Both the position numbers and the translations under genes were made by a program. Shown here piece by piece: positions 14,491-22,947 of a stretch of DNA of 28,787 nt. The number at the start of each line of letters is the position of its first letter. Position 1 is the stretch's first letter. The stretch is from a bacterium (lineage in GTDB: Bacteria > CAIJMQ01 > JAADFP01), in assembly GCA_027021085.1 (NCBI GenBank), contig JALUVB010000239.1:1-28787 (forward strand), written 5' to 3'. The notes under the pieces are model-generated. The model did not search any database, was not told the DNA's origin, and saw only the letters and a list, made by a program, of their open reading frames with translations.

Positions 14491-14532
14491 TAGCCTGTCC
14501 GGAGGCTTATCTATATAGATATATAAAATAGG

Positions 14533-15951
14533 ATGACCCTTGTTTACAGAATCGCAAAGAATACCGCGTTCATAATACTTGGAAGCTTCATTGCCAAGGC
14601 AATAAATCTTGCCGTCTCATTTCTCTTGGCTCGCTACCTGAAGCCTTCTGGCTTTGGCACGTACTCCTACATATTTGCCTATCTCGGCTTTTTCGGAATT
14701 ATCTCTGATATGGGTATCAGGGAAATCCTGGTCAGAGAGATTGCCCGCCGTCCGGAAAGGACCGATGAATTAATTGGCGTGGGGATGATACTAAGAGTTT
14801 TTCTCTCTCTAGTAGCCATTATTCTTGCTTCCAGTATTGTTGTTGTTATCAATAACTCTCTCGAGGTTAAACAACTTATCTGGCTTGCTTCGCTGGGGAT
14901 GCTTTTTTCGTTTTCTGCTCTCTATAAGGTGGTTTTCCAGGTTAAGTTGAAATGGGAGTTTGTAACTCTTTGTGATACTCTGGATGGGCTTATTAAGCTT
15001 TCCGTTTTTCTGTTTCTCATAGTTAAAAAGGCTCCCCTTTCATATTTCATAGTGGCAATTGTTTTAATGTCCATGGCTTCCTGGGGAATAATTGCCTTCT
15101 TTTCCCGGAATTTTGTCAAACCTAAATGGAAAATATCTTTTCCCCTGTGGAAGGAATTGCTCAAAAATTCCTGGCCCCTGGCAATAACCACGTTTTTCAT
15201 AATTATCTACAATCGCATAGACCAGGTTATGCTCTTCCAGATGAAAGGGGATAAAGAAGTAGGTCTTTACTCCGCAGCAGTTAGGTTGGTGGAAGGCTTG
15301 AATATTATTCCGTTTGCTTTTATTGGCTCGGTTTATCCGGTAATGTCCCGGTTTTTTAAGAGTGAGCAGGATTCGTTCGAGAAAACGGTTTTCCTGAGTT
15401 TTCGTTATCTGATGACAGTAATGGTTCCTCTTGCTACACTTCTCTTTATTATTACAACACCATTGATTCATCTTATATACGGCAAGGATTATGCGGGGTC
15501 TGGCGGCGCTTTCCTGGTGCTGGTTTGGTCTGCTGTCTGGGTATGCTTTGTTGCTATTACTCATTATATTTTGAATGCTACAAATAAGCAGAATCTGAAC
15601 TTTTATCTTACCGGGACAACAGCAGGGATGAATGTCTTGTTAAATTTTCTGCTTATTCCTTCTTTTGGTATTGTGGGAGCGAGCATAGCTACCCTCATTT
15701 CCTATGGAACGGGACCTCTGGTGGGTGGTTTTTTGCCTGCTACCCGTTATTATTTCAGGAAGGGGTTTCGCTCTATTACCAGGCCTTTTATTGCCTCATT
15801 ACTCTCCGGGTTTATATCCTGGAAATTGTTTGGAGAAAACTTTTATGCAGTAATTCCTTTCGTTGTTATATACTGCGTTTTAATCTGGATAATAGGGGGC
15901 ATAAACAGGGAGGATTTGATAATATGGAAGAAAGTTTTTAATAGGGAATAA
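14533..15951 (+). CDS. Wzx-type polysaccharide flippase (MOP superfamily)
   Basis: A 472-residue integral membrane protein with about 12-14 hydrophobic segments and MOP/RfbX hallmarks: LARYLKPSGFGTYSYIFAY near 33-51, a DMGIREILVREIAR stretch near 59-72, WPLAITTFFIIIYNRIDQVML near 214-234, and GLYSAAVRLVEGLNIIPFAF near 242-261. It moves undecaprenyl-linked oligosaccharide units across the inner membrane. It begins 42 bases after the previous gene; that gap holds a weak hairpin (14492-14507) and a TATCTATATAGATA palindrome (14508-14521) followed by TATAAA. The ATG has no spaced Shine-Dalgarno. The stop overlaps the next start by one base (TAATG). Confidence 0.92.
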   Translation: MTLVYRIAKNTAFIILGSFIAKAINLAVSFLLARYLKPSGFGTYSYIFAYLGFFGIISDMGIREILVREIARRPERTDELIGVGMILRVFLSLVAIILASSIVVVINNSLEVKQLIWLASLGMLFSFSALYKVVFQVKLKWEFVTLCDTLDGLIKLSVFLFLIVKKAPLSYFIVAIVLMSMASWGIIAFFSRNFVKPKWKISFPLWKELLKNSWPLAITTFFIIIYNRIDQVMLFQMKGDKEVGLYSAAVRLVEGLNIIPFAFIGSVYPVMSRFFKSEQDSFEKTVFLSFRYLMTVMVPLATLLFIITTPLIHLIYGKDYAGSGGAFLVLVWSAVWVCFVAITHYILNATNKQNLNFYLTGTTAGMNVLLNFLLIPSFGIVGASIATLISYGTGPLVGGFLPATRYYFRKGFRSITRPFIASLLSGFISWKLFGENFYAVIPFVVIYCVLIWIIGGINREDLIIWKKVFNRE

Positions 15952-16697
15952 TGGATATACAGGAATATTACAGAAAAAATCCGTTGATGGTAAGCTCTCC
16001 CTTTGGCGGCAGGGATTTCTTTGACGAGCTTTTCTTTGAAAGGGTTTTAAATATGCTTGATATCAATATAGCTAAAAAGTTGGTTCTCGATGCAGGATGT
16101 GGCAGAGGGCTGGTGGCAAATTATTGTTTCAAAAGGGATGCTTATTATATCGGTTGTGATTTTGTAAAGAGTTTCCAGGGAGACCCACATATACCATTTC
16201 TACTGGCAGACGGTCAGAGACTACCCTTTAAAAATGAGATTTTTGATGTTATTTTTTGTATAGATGCCTTTGAGCATTTCCCCAGCCAGAAGAAAGCTGC
16301 TAAGGAGTTTAAGAGGGTATTGAAAAAAAATGGCACGGTTTTTCTTTCTGTTCCCAACTACAGCAATATATGCGGGTTGGTGAAGTTGTTTGAGGAAAAA
16401 TGTGGTTTCTATGAGAAGGGAGCCTGGGCTCCTTTTGGCAACTGGAAGCCCCAGGTGCTTGAGCAATTTATAACCCCCTGGAGAATTAAAAAAGTATTCA
16501 AAAACGCCGGGTTTAGGAATTTCAAGTTTGTAGGGCTTGACCGCGAGCTGATAACCGGAATATTCCCCTGGATAGAGCATCCCCGTATACCCGAAGCAAT
16601 AAAATTTCGGCTTCAAAGGTGGTTTCCCGGGGCCAAGCAGTTTTTCTCCAGGATTTTTCCTCATTTAAGCGGACATACTTTTTGGAAGATAGGGTGA
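15951..16697 (+). CDS. SAM-dependent methyltransferase (class I)
   Basis: A 248-residue class I methyltransferase. Motif I is VLDAGCGRG at 45-53, the acidic end of strand 2 is GCDF near 68-71, then ADGQRLPF near 85-92 and the motif IV region IFCIDAFEHF near 101-110. The C-terminal 100 residues are aromatic and basic and resemble the tails of methyltransferases found in O-antigen clusters. It probably methylates a sugar of the glycan or a lipid-linked intermediate; the acceptor cannot be read. It overlaps the flippase stop by one base, so it is in the same transcript. Confidence 0.85.
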   Translation: MDIQEYYRKNPLMVSSPFGGRDFFDELFFERVLNMLDINIAKKLVLDAGCGRGLVANYCFKRDAYYIGCDFVKSFQGDPHIPFLLADGQRLPFKNEIFDVIFCIDAFEHFPSQKKAAKEFKRVLKKNGTVFLSVPNYSNICGLVKLFEEKCGFYEKGAWAPFGNWKPQVLEQFITPWRIKKVFKNAGFRNFKFVGLDRELITGIFPWIEHPRIPEAIKFRLQRWFPGAKQFFSRIFPHLSGHTFWKIG

Positions 16698-16702
16698 AAG
16701 AG

Positions 16703-18547
16703 ATGGGGGAAAAAACAAAGGTTTTAATTGGTATTCTTACCTGGAATAAAAAAGATAAAGTTCTTGCCTGTCTGGATGCTGCAAAAAAATTAGATTTTAA
16801 AGATTATCAAGTATTGGTAGTGGATAATGGTTCTTCGGATGGAACTGCTTCTTTTATTAAAAAATTTTTCCCTGATATTACTTTGATAACCTTGCAGAAA
16901 AATCTGGGAGCGGCAGGGGGCAGAAACGTTATTATTGGGTATTTTCTGGAGAGGGGTGATTGGGATTACCTCTTCTTTCTGGACGATGATGCGGTGGTAG
17001 AGAGCAATACTCTTGAGGAAATGGTCAGAATAGCGGAAAAGAAAAAAGCAGGGGTTGTAGGTGCTAAAGTTCTTTATCATAGCCGACCGGGGTTAATCTG
17101 GTGTGCGGGCGGAGCCTATATAGACTGGAAGAGAGGGAGATTTCATGGCTCCAGGCAGGGAGAGATTGATAAGGGAGAAGATTTTCCTTATGAAGTTGAT
17201 ACTGTCCCCATAGGATTCAGTCTGGTGAGCAGAGAGGCTGTAAGAAAAGCAGGGGAAATTGATGAAAGATTTTTTATTTATTATGAGGAATCTGATTGGC
17301 AGGTGAGGATAAAAAGGGCGGGGGTTAAGATATCTTATGCTCCCGCAGCAAAGATATGGCATAAAGTCTCTTCCTCCCTGGGGCTGGAGTCTCCTTCCTT
17401 TTACTATTACAGAACCAGGAACAAACTGCTTTTCATGCGGAAAAATGCGAAAAAGATAGACTTCTTTTTCTTTATCCCCTATTTCTTATGGGATTTTACC
17501 TATAGTACACTGCTTACCCTCCTGGTGAACAGGATGAGGGAGCAGCTTAAGGCAGCTCTGTTGGGTTTTGTGGATTTTTTGAGAGGGGAGTTTGGGGAGA
17601 GAAAGTTGAAAGAAGATTTCCTGGATGCAAATATATTTCTTTTCCTGGTAAAGAAGTTGGAAAACTTAATAGTAAGAAGAGTTCTTGGTTGCAAAAGAAA
17701 GTTAAAATGTTTGGGCAAGAGACTCCTTGGAAAGCCGTTGAAGATTCTTGTCAACTCTTCCTGGAGACTGGGAGATGAGATTGCCTCTCTGCCTGTTTAC
17801 GAGAAAATAAGAGGGAAATATCCCTGTTCTGAAATTGAGGTGTTATGTAACTATCCGGAGATTCTTCGAGGGTACGATTTTTTACAGCCGCTGAAAAAAG
17901 CGGATATGAACAAGTATGATTTAATTTTCACTCTAAGAGGCGAAAATCCCTTGTTATCCAGAAGAGAAAACCTGGAAAGAAAGTTAAAGGTAAAAATCAA
18001 CCGCTATCCTGAGATTAAGCTGGAAAGAACACCTGAGGAAGATATAATAGGGATATCGGTGGGAGCAGGGTGGGAATGCCGGAAATGGCCGCGGGAATAT
18101 TTCGAAGAATTTGCCAGGCTCATGGAAAATGAGGGGTTTGAGGTGCGGTTTTTTGGCCTTCCGGATGAAAAAATAAAGGCAGGAAAAGATTTTACCGGTA
18201 TTTCGTTGAGTAAATGCATGGAAAACTTAAAAGAATGCAGGATATTTGTAGGGAATGACTCGGGGCTCTTGCATCTTTCCCTTGCCCTGGGGATTCCTTC
18301 TATTGGATTATTTGGCCCCACGGATCCGGAAAAGCTTTATATGGGTAATCCCTTGCTCTATCCTGTGAAAAGCCCGCTGTCTTGCCAGGGATGCTGGAAT
18401 AGGGGGAAGATGTTGCATCCGGATGTATGCCCGGCAGGAATTCCGGAATGTATGAGGGAAATCAAGGTAGCTTATTTAATTGATTTTCTTGAGAATATAT
18501 TGGCGGAAGAGCCTGGGAAAGTGATGCATATAAACAAGGCAGGGTAA
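16703..18547 (+). CDS. Fused glycosyltransferase: GT2 domain plus GT9 (heptosyltransferase-like) domain
   Basis: A 614-residue two-domain protein. The N-terminal GT-A/GT2 domain (about 5-290) has ILTWNKKDKVLACLDA, VVDNGSSDGT near 43-52, the metal-binding LDDDAVVE and the acceptor-side YYEESDWQVRIKRAG. An aromatic hydrophobic stretch (FFFFIPYFLWDF and following) then suggests membrane association. The GT9 domain (about 346-600) has ILVNSSWRLGDEIASLPV, SVGAGWECRKWP, GNDSGLLHLSLALGIPSIGLFGPTDP near 516-541, and a four-Cys tail (CQGCWN...C...C) common in heptosyltransferase relatives. I chose the ATG at 16703, six bases after the previous stop, over an upstream GTG at 16619 that would bury 79 bases in the methyltransferase gene; conserved GT2 sequence begins right after it. 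A single chain would add two sugars in sequence. Confidence 0.88.
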   Translation: MGEKTKVLIGILTWNKKDKVLACLDAAKKLDFKDYQVLVVDNGSSDGTASFIKKFFPDITLITLQKNLGAAGGRNVIIGYFLERGDWDYLFFLDDDAVVESNTLEEMVRIAEKKKAGVVGAKVLYHSRPGLIWCAGGAYIDWKRGRFHGSRQGEIDKGEDFPYEVDTVPIGFSLVSREAVRKAGEIDERFFIYYEESDWQVRIKRAGVKISYAPAAKIWHKVSSSLGLESPSFYYYRTRNKLLFMRKNAKKIDFFFFIPYFLWDFTYSTLLTLLVNRMREQLKAALLGFVDFLRGEFGERKLKEDFLDANIFLFLVKKLENLIVRRVLGCKRKLKCLGKRLLGKPLKILVNSSWRLGDEIASLPVYEKIRGKYPCSEIEVLCNYPEILRGYDFLQPLKKADMNKYDLIFTLRGENPLLSRRENLERKLKVKINRYPEIKLERTPEEDIIGISVGAGWECRKWPREYFEEFARLMENEGFEVRFFGLPDEKIKAGKDFTGISLSKCMENLKECRIFVGNDSGLLHLSLALGIPSIGLFGPTDPEKLYMGNPLLYPVKSPLSCQGCWNRGKMLHPDVCPAGIPECMREIKVAYLIDFLENILAEEPGKVMHINKAG

Positions 18548-18552
18548 TAAAT

Positions 18553-19260
18553 ATGGAGAAATTAAAGAATTTTGTGAAAAATGTCCCGTTTTTATATTTT
18601 CTGGTGAAATCCCTGAGAAAGATAAAAAGAGCACATAGGTACTGTGTATGGCATAAACCTATTGATGACATCAAAGAGATTGTGCTGGGAAAGGAAGAGG
18701 GAAGACGAATTCTTCATATAGGCTGCGGCAAAAAAAATATCCACCCAGGATGTATCAATATGGATGTTTTCCCCACTCCTGTCGTCCATGTAATAGGAGA
18801 TGCTCATTACTTGCCGGTGAAGAAAGAAACTTTTGATTCTGTCTGGATGGAAGCGGTGCTGGAGCATGTAAAAAATCCGGCCAGGGTGATTGGTGAAGCT
18901 TACAGGGTACTCAAACCGGAAGGGTATATTTACATTGAGATTCCCTTTTTCCAGGGGTACCATCCTTCTCCGGGAGATTACCAGAGGTTTACCCATGAAG
19001 GGCTTCGCGAGCTCTGCAAGGATTTTGAAGAGATTAAAAGCGGGGCAGTCAGTGGCCCTGCCTCTGCCTTCAGCCATGTTTTGCGGAATTTTCTTGCTTA
19101 CCTGTTCTCTTTTCATTCGGAAAATGTTTTTAACTTTTTGTACTACTATGTTTTTGGCTGGATTACCGGGCCCTGGAAATACCTGGATGTTATTCTTATC
19201 AAGCATCCCTTATCTTCTTATTTGTGTTTTGGTTTGTATTTCCTGGGAAAAAAGAAGTAA
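18553..19260 (+). CDS. SAM-dependent methyltransferase (type 11 like)
   Basis: A 235-residue protein with motif I ILHIGCGKKN at 53-62, NMDVFP near 69-74, IGDAHYLPVKKETFDSVWMEAVLEHV spanning the motif II-IV region, and AYRVLKPEGYIYIEIPFF, typical of Methyltransf_11. The N-terminal 35 residues are basic and aromatic and the C-terminal 60 hydrophobic, which may put it at the membrane. It starts six bases after the fused glycosyltransferase with an AGGG site. Likely a glycan or capping methyltransferase; the acceptor is unknown and is distinct from that of the earlier methyltransferase, since the two share little outside the fold. Confidence 0.83.
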   Translation: MEKLKNFVKNVPFLYFLVKSLRKIKRAHRYCVWHKPIDDIKEIVLGKEEGRRILHIGCGKKNIHPGCINMDVFPTPVVHVIGDAHYLPVKKETFDSVWMEAVLEHVKNPARVIGEAYRVLKPEGYIYIEIPFFQGYHPSPGDYQRFTHEGLRELCKDFEEIKSGAVSGPASAFSHVLRNFLAYLFSFHSENVFNFLYYYVFGWITGPWKYLDVILIKHPLSSYLCFGLYFLGKKK

Positions 19261-19262
19261 AA

Positions 19263-20345
19263 ATGAAAGTCCTCTTTCTCACCCTTTATTCGCGCAATTT
19301 CCCCTCCACTTACTTCAGGGTTTACCAATACCTTCCTTATCTTGAGAGAGCGGGAATAAAGTATAGGATTTGTCCTGCTATCCCTGAGGAATGGGAAATT
19401 ACTTACTATAAAGGGAAGAAATGGGGAAAAATGATTTTTGAGGCAAGGGGAGTGGGAAAAAGAGTTAAAGAAAGCATAAGCGGTTTGCAGTACGATGTTA
19501 TATTCCTTCAGAAGGGAATAACCCCGGCAAATTTCAGGGGGCTGGAAAGACTGCTTTTTCTCTTCAATGCAAATGTCATCTACGATTTTGATGATGCCGT
19601 ATATATTGCTCCCCCCCAGGAATTCAGAAACAAACTATTTTCCTGCCTCCAGGATAAAAAACAGGTAGAGAAGATAATCAGAAGGGTAAGACTCGTAATA
19701 GCGGGGAATACGCATCTTGCTCGTTATGCAGAGGAATTTAATAAAAAAGTCAGAATTATTCCCACCCCGATTGATACGGATAGGTACAGGGTCAGGGAAT
19801 ACCGGCCGGGTAAAAGGGTGATTATCGGCTGGTCGGGCTCACAAAGCACGAATAAGTATCTGAATACTATTGCTCCCATAATCTCAAAGTTGGCGATAAA
19901 GACTCCCCATGTTTTGAGAATTATGAGCAATTCCATGAAAGGAATAGATGGGAAGCTATTTTCTCCGGCAGAAATTGAGTTCGTTCCCTGGAGCAGGGAA
20001 AAAGAGGCAGAGGTAATAAGAAGTTTTGATATAGGGGTGATGCCCCTGGAAGATGACGAATGGTCAAGAGGTAAATGCGGACTTAAGGCACTTCAATACA
20101 TGGCATCCGGAGTACCGGTGGTTGCTTCTCCCGTAGGGGTAAACCGGGAGATTATAGAGGATGGTGTGAACGGTTTCCTGGCAAATACTGAGGATGAGTG
20201 GGAAGATAAACTGGATTTACTTCTGGAAGAAGGTAAAAAGAGGAAAGAAATTGGACTCAAGGGAAGAGAAACTGTGGAAAAGAGTTATTCCCTGAAGGTG
20301 AATGCCCCTTCTTTGATTAAGACATTACGGGAAGTTGCGAGATGA
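19263..20345 (+). CDS. GT4-type glycosyltransferase (GT-B fold)
   Basis: A 360-residue glycosyltransferase. The N-terminal half opens MKVLFLTLYSR with a FRVYQYLPYLERAG acceptor-side helix and YDFDDAVYIAPP near 100-111. The C-terminal nucleotide-sugar half has KRVIIGWSGSQSTNKYL, then FDIGVMPLEDDEWSRGKCGLKALQYMASGVPVVASPVGVNREI, the E/K-rich motif of family 4 with the usual first Glu replaced by Lys (KCGLKALQYMA). I place the start at 19263, two bases after the previous stop, and not at an ATG 39 bases upstream that would lie inside the methyltransferase and add a non-conserved stretch. The end overlaps the next gene by four bases (ATGA). Confidence 0.88.
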   Translation: MKVLFLTLYSRNFPSTYFRVYQYLPYLERAGIKYRICPAIPEEWEITYYKGKKWGKMIFEARGVGKRVKESISGLQYDVIFLQKGITPANFRGLERLLFLFNANVIYDFDDAVYIAPPQEFRNKLFSCLQDKKQVEKIIRRVRLVIAGNTHLARYAEEFNKKVRIIPTPIDTDRYRVREYRPGKRVIIGWSGSQSTNKYLNTIAPIISKLAIKTPHVLRIMSNSMKGIDGKLFSPAEIEFVPWSREKEAEVIRSFDIGVMPLEDDEWSRGKCGLKALQYMASGVPVVASPVGVNREIIEDGVNGFLANTEDEWEDKLDLLLEEGKKRKEIGLKGRETVEKSYSLKVNAPSLIKTLREVAR

Positions 20346-21544
20346 TTAAAGGTAAAAAAACATTGATGTGGGGAATTATTCTGTTTGCTGTTGCTTTTTT
20401 GCTGAGGGCTGGTTTTATTTTTTTATATCCCCGGCATGACTTTCTCTCTCCCCGGGTTTATACTGCAGATGGAGACTCTTACCAGGGGTATGCGATGAGT
20501 TTGCTGGAAAAAGGGGAATACCAATTTAACGGACTCCCGGCCAGAAGATTGCCGGGGTATCCCTTGTTTCTGTATGCGATTTACAGGATTTTTACACCCT
20601 CTCCGGTTACGGTGAGGTTTTTCCAGGCTTTCCTGGGGGCACTGAGTTGTTTTATCTTGTTCCGAATTACCTGTTATTTAGCCGGCTCAGTTGCGGGGTG
20701 GATAGCCTATCTCATATCTGCTTTTTATTACCCTCTAATACAGCTTTCCGGATATATCATGCCGGAAGTGCTTTTCATATCTCTTTTTCTTTCTTTCGTT
20801 TACTTTCTTTATCGCTGGCATGCTACCTCTTTACGTATTTATTTAATTCTCACTGGTATTCTGCTGGGAATTTCTGCTCTTAGCAAGGAACCTGCTATTC
20901 TATTGATTTTGTTTGTTCCGTTCTGGATAGCCTATTATTCCAGGAAAGAAAAAGCCAAGAATCTGCTTATTTTTATTGCTTCGCTAACTTTAACTTTGGC
21001 TCCCTGGGGATTGCGTAATTTCCTGGTGCTGCATTCTTTTGTTCCTTTTACTTTGTCTGCGGGACACACACTTTACCTTGGCAACAATCCTTCTTCTACC
21101 GGGGGAAGAGGAGGCGATTGGAAACTGGGCGAAGACACTCGTTACCCGGAAGATATCCCTCCCCTGTTTACCTTGCAGGCGGACAAGGAATTAAAGAAAC
21201 GCGCCATTAAATTTATCCGGGAAAATCCGGGGAGATTCTTACAGCTTACAGGAAGAAGAATTATTAATATGTGGAGGCCATTTTTCTCGGAATCTTCCCG
21301 GGCAAGCAAACTGGTGAGTGGGATTTCTTATATTCTCTTGATGGTCTTTGGCTTATGGGGTATAATCCTTTCTCGGAAAAGATGGAAAAAATACTCGCCT
21401 CTATACTTTTATTTAGTGAGCAATTTTCTCCTCTATGTTTTCACTATTGGAACTATAAGGTACCGGTATCCGCTTATTCCCGTAATTATAATTTTTGCCT
21501 CTTTCCCTCTGTCTCACCTAAGCAAAAGGATATATGAAAGATAA
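20342..21544 (+). CDS. ArnT/PMT-family membrane glycosyltransferase
   Basis: A 400-residue multi-pass protein of the GT-C fold (PMT_2/GT39-GT83 type). The first periplasmic loop has the family signature: DGDSYQGYAMSLLEKGEY from residue 43, then RRLPGYPLFLYAIYRIF near 68-84. About ten hydrophobic segments follow, and the LGNNPSSTGGRGGDW loop near 242-256 is seen in relatives. Such enzymes use undecaprenyl-phosphate-linked sugars and act in the periplasm on lipid A, glycan or protein. In this operon it may decorate the polysaccharide or its lipid anchor. It overlaps both neighbours (four bases before, eleven after). Confidence 0.87.
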   Translation: MIKGKKTLMWGIILFAVAFLLRAGFIFLYPRHDFLSPRVYTADGDSYQGYAMSLLEKGEYQFNGLPARRLPGYPLFLYAIYRIFTPSPVTVRFFQAFLGALSCFILFRITCYLAGSVAGWIAYLISAFYYPLIQLSGYIMPEVLFISLFLSFVYFLYRWHATSLRIYLILTGILLGISALSKEPAILLILFVPFWIAYYSRKEKAKNLLIFIASLTLTLAPWGLRNFLVLHSFVPFTLSAGHTLYLGNNPSSTGGRGGDWKLGEDTRYPEDIPPLFTLQADKELKKRAIKFIRENPGRFLQLTGRRIINMWRPFFSESSRASKLVSGISYILLMVFGLWGIILSRKRWKKYSPLYFYLVSNFLLYVFTIGTIRYRYPLIPVIIIFASFPLSHLSKRIYER

Positions 21545-22946
21545 ACCAATTGTCGTTTTAGGAGGGGGAATCAGTGGATTATCCGCTGCCCTTGAATTAT
21601 TAAAGAATGGTAAAAAAGTTGTTATTCTGGAGAGGGAGAAAGAAGCAGGGGGAATGGCAAGAACCATTAACGAATCCGATTATTACCTGGATTTTGCCCC
21701 GCATGCTTATCATTCCACGGACCCCGAGTTCTTAAAAGAAATTTTCTCTTTAATAGGGGATGAACTGGAAGAACGCTCCAAAGATGTAAGGATAAATTTT
21801 AGGGGAAAATATTTTCTCTATCCCCTCAAAGCCCGGGATTTGGCACTTAATATGAATCCCTTGCTTACTCTTTCTGCGCTTACGGATTTTATTTTTGCTT
21901 TTCCGAAGCGGAAATCACGCTTGGACAGGTCCTCGGAAGATTGGCTGGTAAATAGATTCGGCAGAACTTTGTACGAGATATTCTTCGGGCCCTATTCTGC
22001 AAAAGTCTGGGGAGTGCCTCTTTCCTGTTTATCTCCTGAATTTGCCGCACACCGCATCCCTTATCCTAATCTCTGGAATATCATAAAAAACAGCTTAATT
22101 AGAAAAAAGGATACCAACGATACCCATCCCTATGCTCCTCTGGTGAAAAAACTTTTTTATCCCCGTAAAGGAGCAGGGCGCCTGCCGAAAAAAATGCAGG
22201 AAGAAATACTGAAAAACGGCGGAGAAATACTATTGGGATACGAAGCGAAAAGCATCGAGATACTGGGAAATAAAGTAGTAAGAGTTAAGGGGGAAAGGGA
22301 GGGAAAAGAAATAACCCTTTCTCCCGAATCTGTTATATTTACTATTCCCCTTCCCGAGATAAGCAAAATGTTGTCGCCTTCCCCCGGGAAAAAAATTGCT
22401 GACCTTGCCAAGAAATTAAGATTTCGAGACATGGTTATACTCTCGTTAATAGTAAAAGGCAGGCCCGTGCTCTCTGCCCAGTCCATATATTACACCAATA
22501 AGCTTTTTAACAGGTTGTCTGAAATTAACCTTTACGGAGGCATAGAAATGGTGCCTCCGGAGTGCTCTCTTCTTACTTTGGAGATGACCTGTGCAGAAGG
22601 TGATTACTTATGGAATATGGAAGATGATTTGCTTCTGGGTGAAATCTTACCCTATCTGGAGGAGGAAGGGATATTAAGCAAGGAAGATATTGTATTTCAT
22701 AAAAAGATGCGTCTAAAAAATGCCTATCCCATTTATCTCAGGGATTACGAAGAAGTTATGGGAGGCATTCTCTCGTATCTGGAGGGAATTGACAATTTAA
22801 GGCTTTGTGGAAGGCAGGGGTTCTTTAAATACATAGACATGGATTTATGCTGGAAATCCGGTAAGGAATTGGCATTGAACATTTTGCATGGCGGCAGTAG
22901 AATACCTTTAAAAGAATTGACGTATCAAGAAAGGCTGTTTTTCTAA
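21534..22946 (+). CDS. FAD-dependent oxidoreductase (amine oxidase / UDP-galactopyranose mutase-like)
   Basis: A 470-residue flavoprotein. The dinucleotide-binding motif is VVLGGGISGLSAALEL (7-22) with LEREKEAGGMART near 32-44, the two FAD landmarks of the amine oxidase/protoporphyrinogen oxidase/UDP-galactopyranose mutase superfamily. FGPYSAKVWGVPLSCLSPEFAA near 150-171 is the usual substrate-domain segment, and the C-terminal FAD contact is around LRLCGRQGFFKYIDMD. A heme role is unlikely given the polysaccharide context and lack of other hem genes. Members of this group recur in O-antigen loci and may act on a sugar nucleotide or lipid-linked sugar. An AAAGG site precedes the ATG, which overlaps the previous gene by eleven bases. 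Confidence 0.82.
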   Translation: MKDKPIVVLGGGISGLSAALELLKNGKKVVILEREKEAGGMARTINESDYYLDFAPHAYHSTDPEFLKEIFSLIGDELEERSKDVRINFRGKYFLYPLKARDLALNMNPLLTLSALTDFIFAFPKRKSRLDRSSEDWLVNRFGRTLYEIFFGPYSAKVWGVPLSCLSPEFAAHRIPYPNLWNIIKNSLIRKKDTNDTHPYAPLVKKLFYPRKGAGRLPKKMQEEILKNGGEILLGYEAKSIEILGNKVVRVKGEREGKEITLSPESVIFTIPLPEISKMLSPSPGKKIADLAKKLRFRDMVILSLIVKGRPVLSAQSIYYTNKLFNRLSEINLYGGIEMVPPECSLLTLEMTCAEGDYLWNMEDDLLLGEILPYLEEEGILSKEDIVFHKKMRLKNAYPIYLRDYEEVMGGILSYLEGIDNLRLCGRQGFFKYIDMDLCWKSGKELALNILHGGSRIPLKELTYQERLFF

Positions 22947-22947
22947 G

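Noticed and set aside
14492-14521. Hairpin AGCCT...AGGCT and TATCTATATAGATA palindrome between ligase and flippase genes
   Set aside because: Weak stem, no T-run, and flanking genes are co-oriented with matching function, so I do not call a terminator. A promoter at TATAAA (14522-14527) is possible but has no -35.
16619-16702. Upstream GTG start for the fused glycosyltransferase
   Set aside because: It would overlap the methyltransferase gene by 79 bases and adds a non-conserved leader; the ATG at 16703 fits the operon spacing.
19224-19262. Upstream ATG for the GT4 glycosyltransferase
   Set aside because: It lies inside the preceding gene; the GT-B domain begins right at the ATG at 19263.
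21534-22946. Protoporphyrinogen oxidase of heme synthesis
   Set aside because: The fold matches that superfamily, but the gene lies inside a polysaccharide operon with overlaps on both sides and there are no other heme genes.
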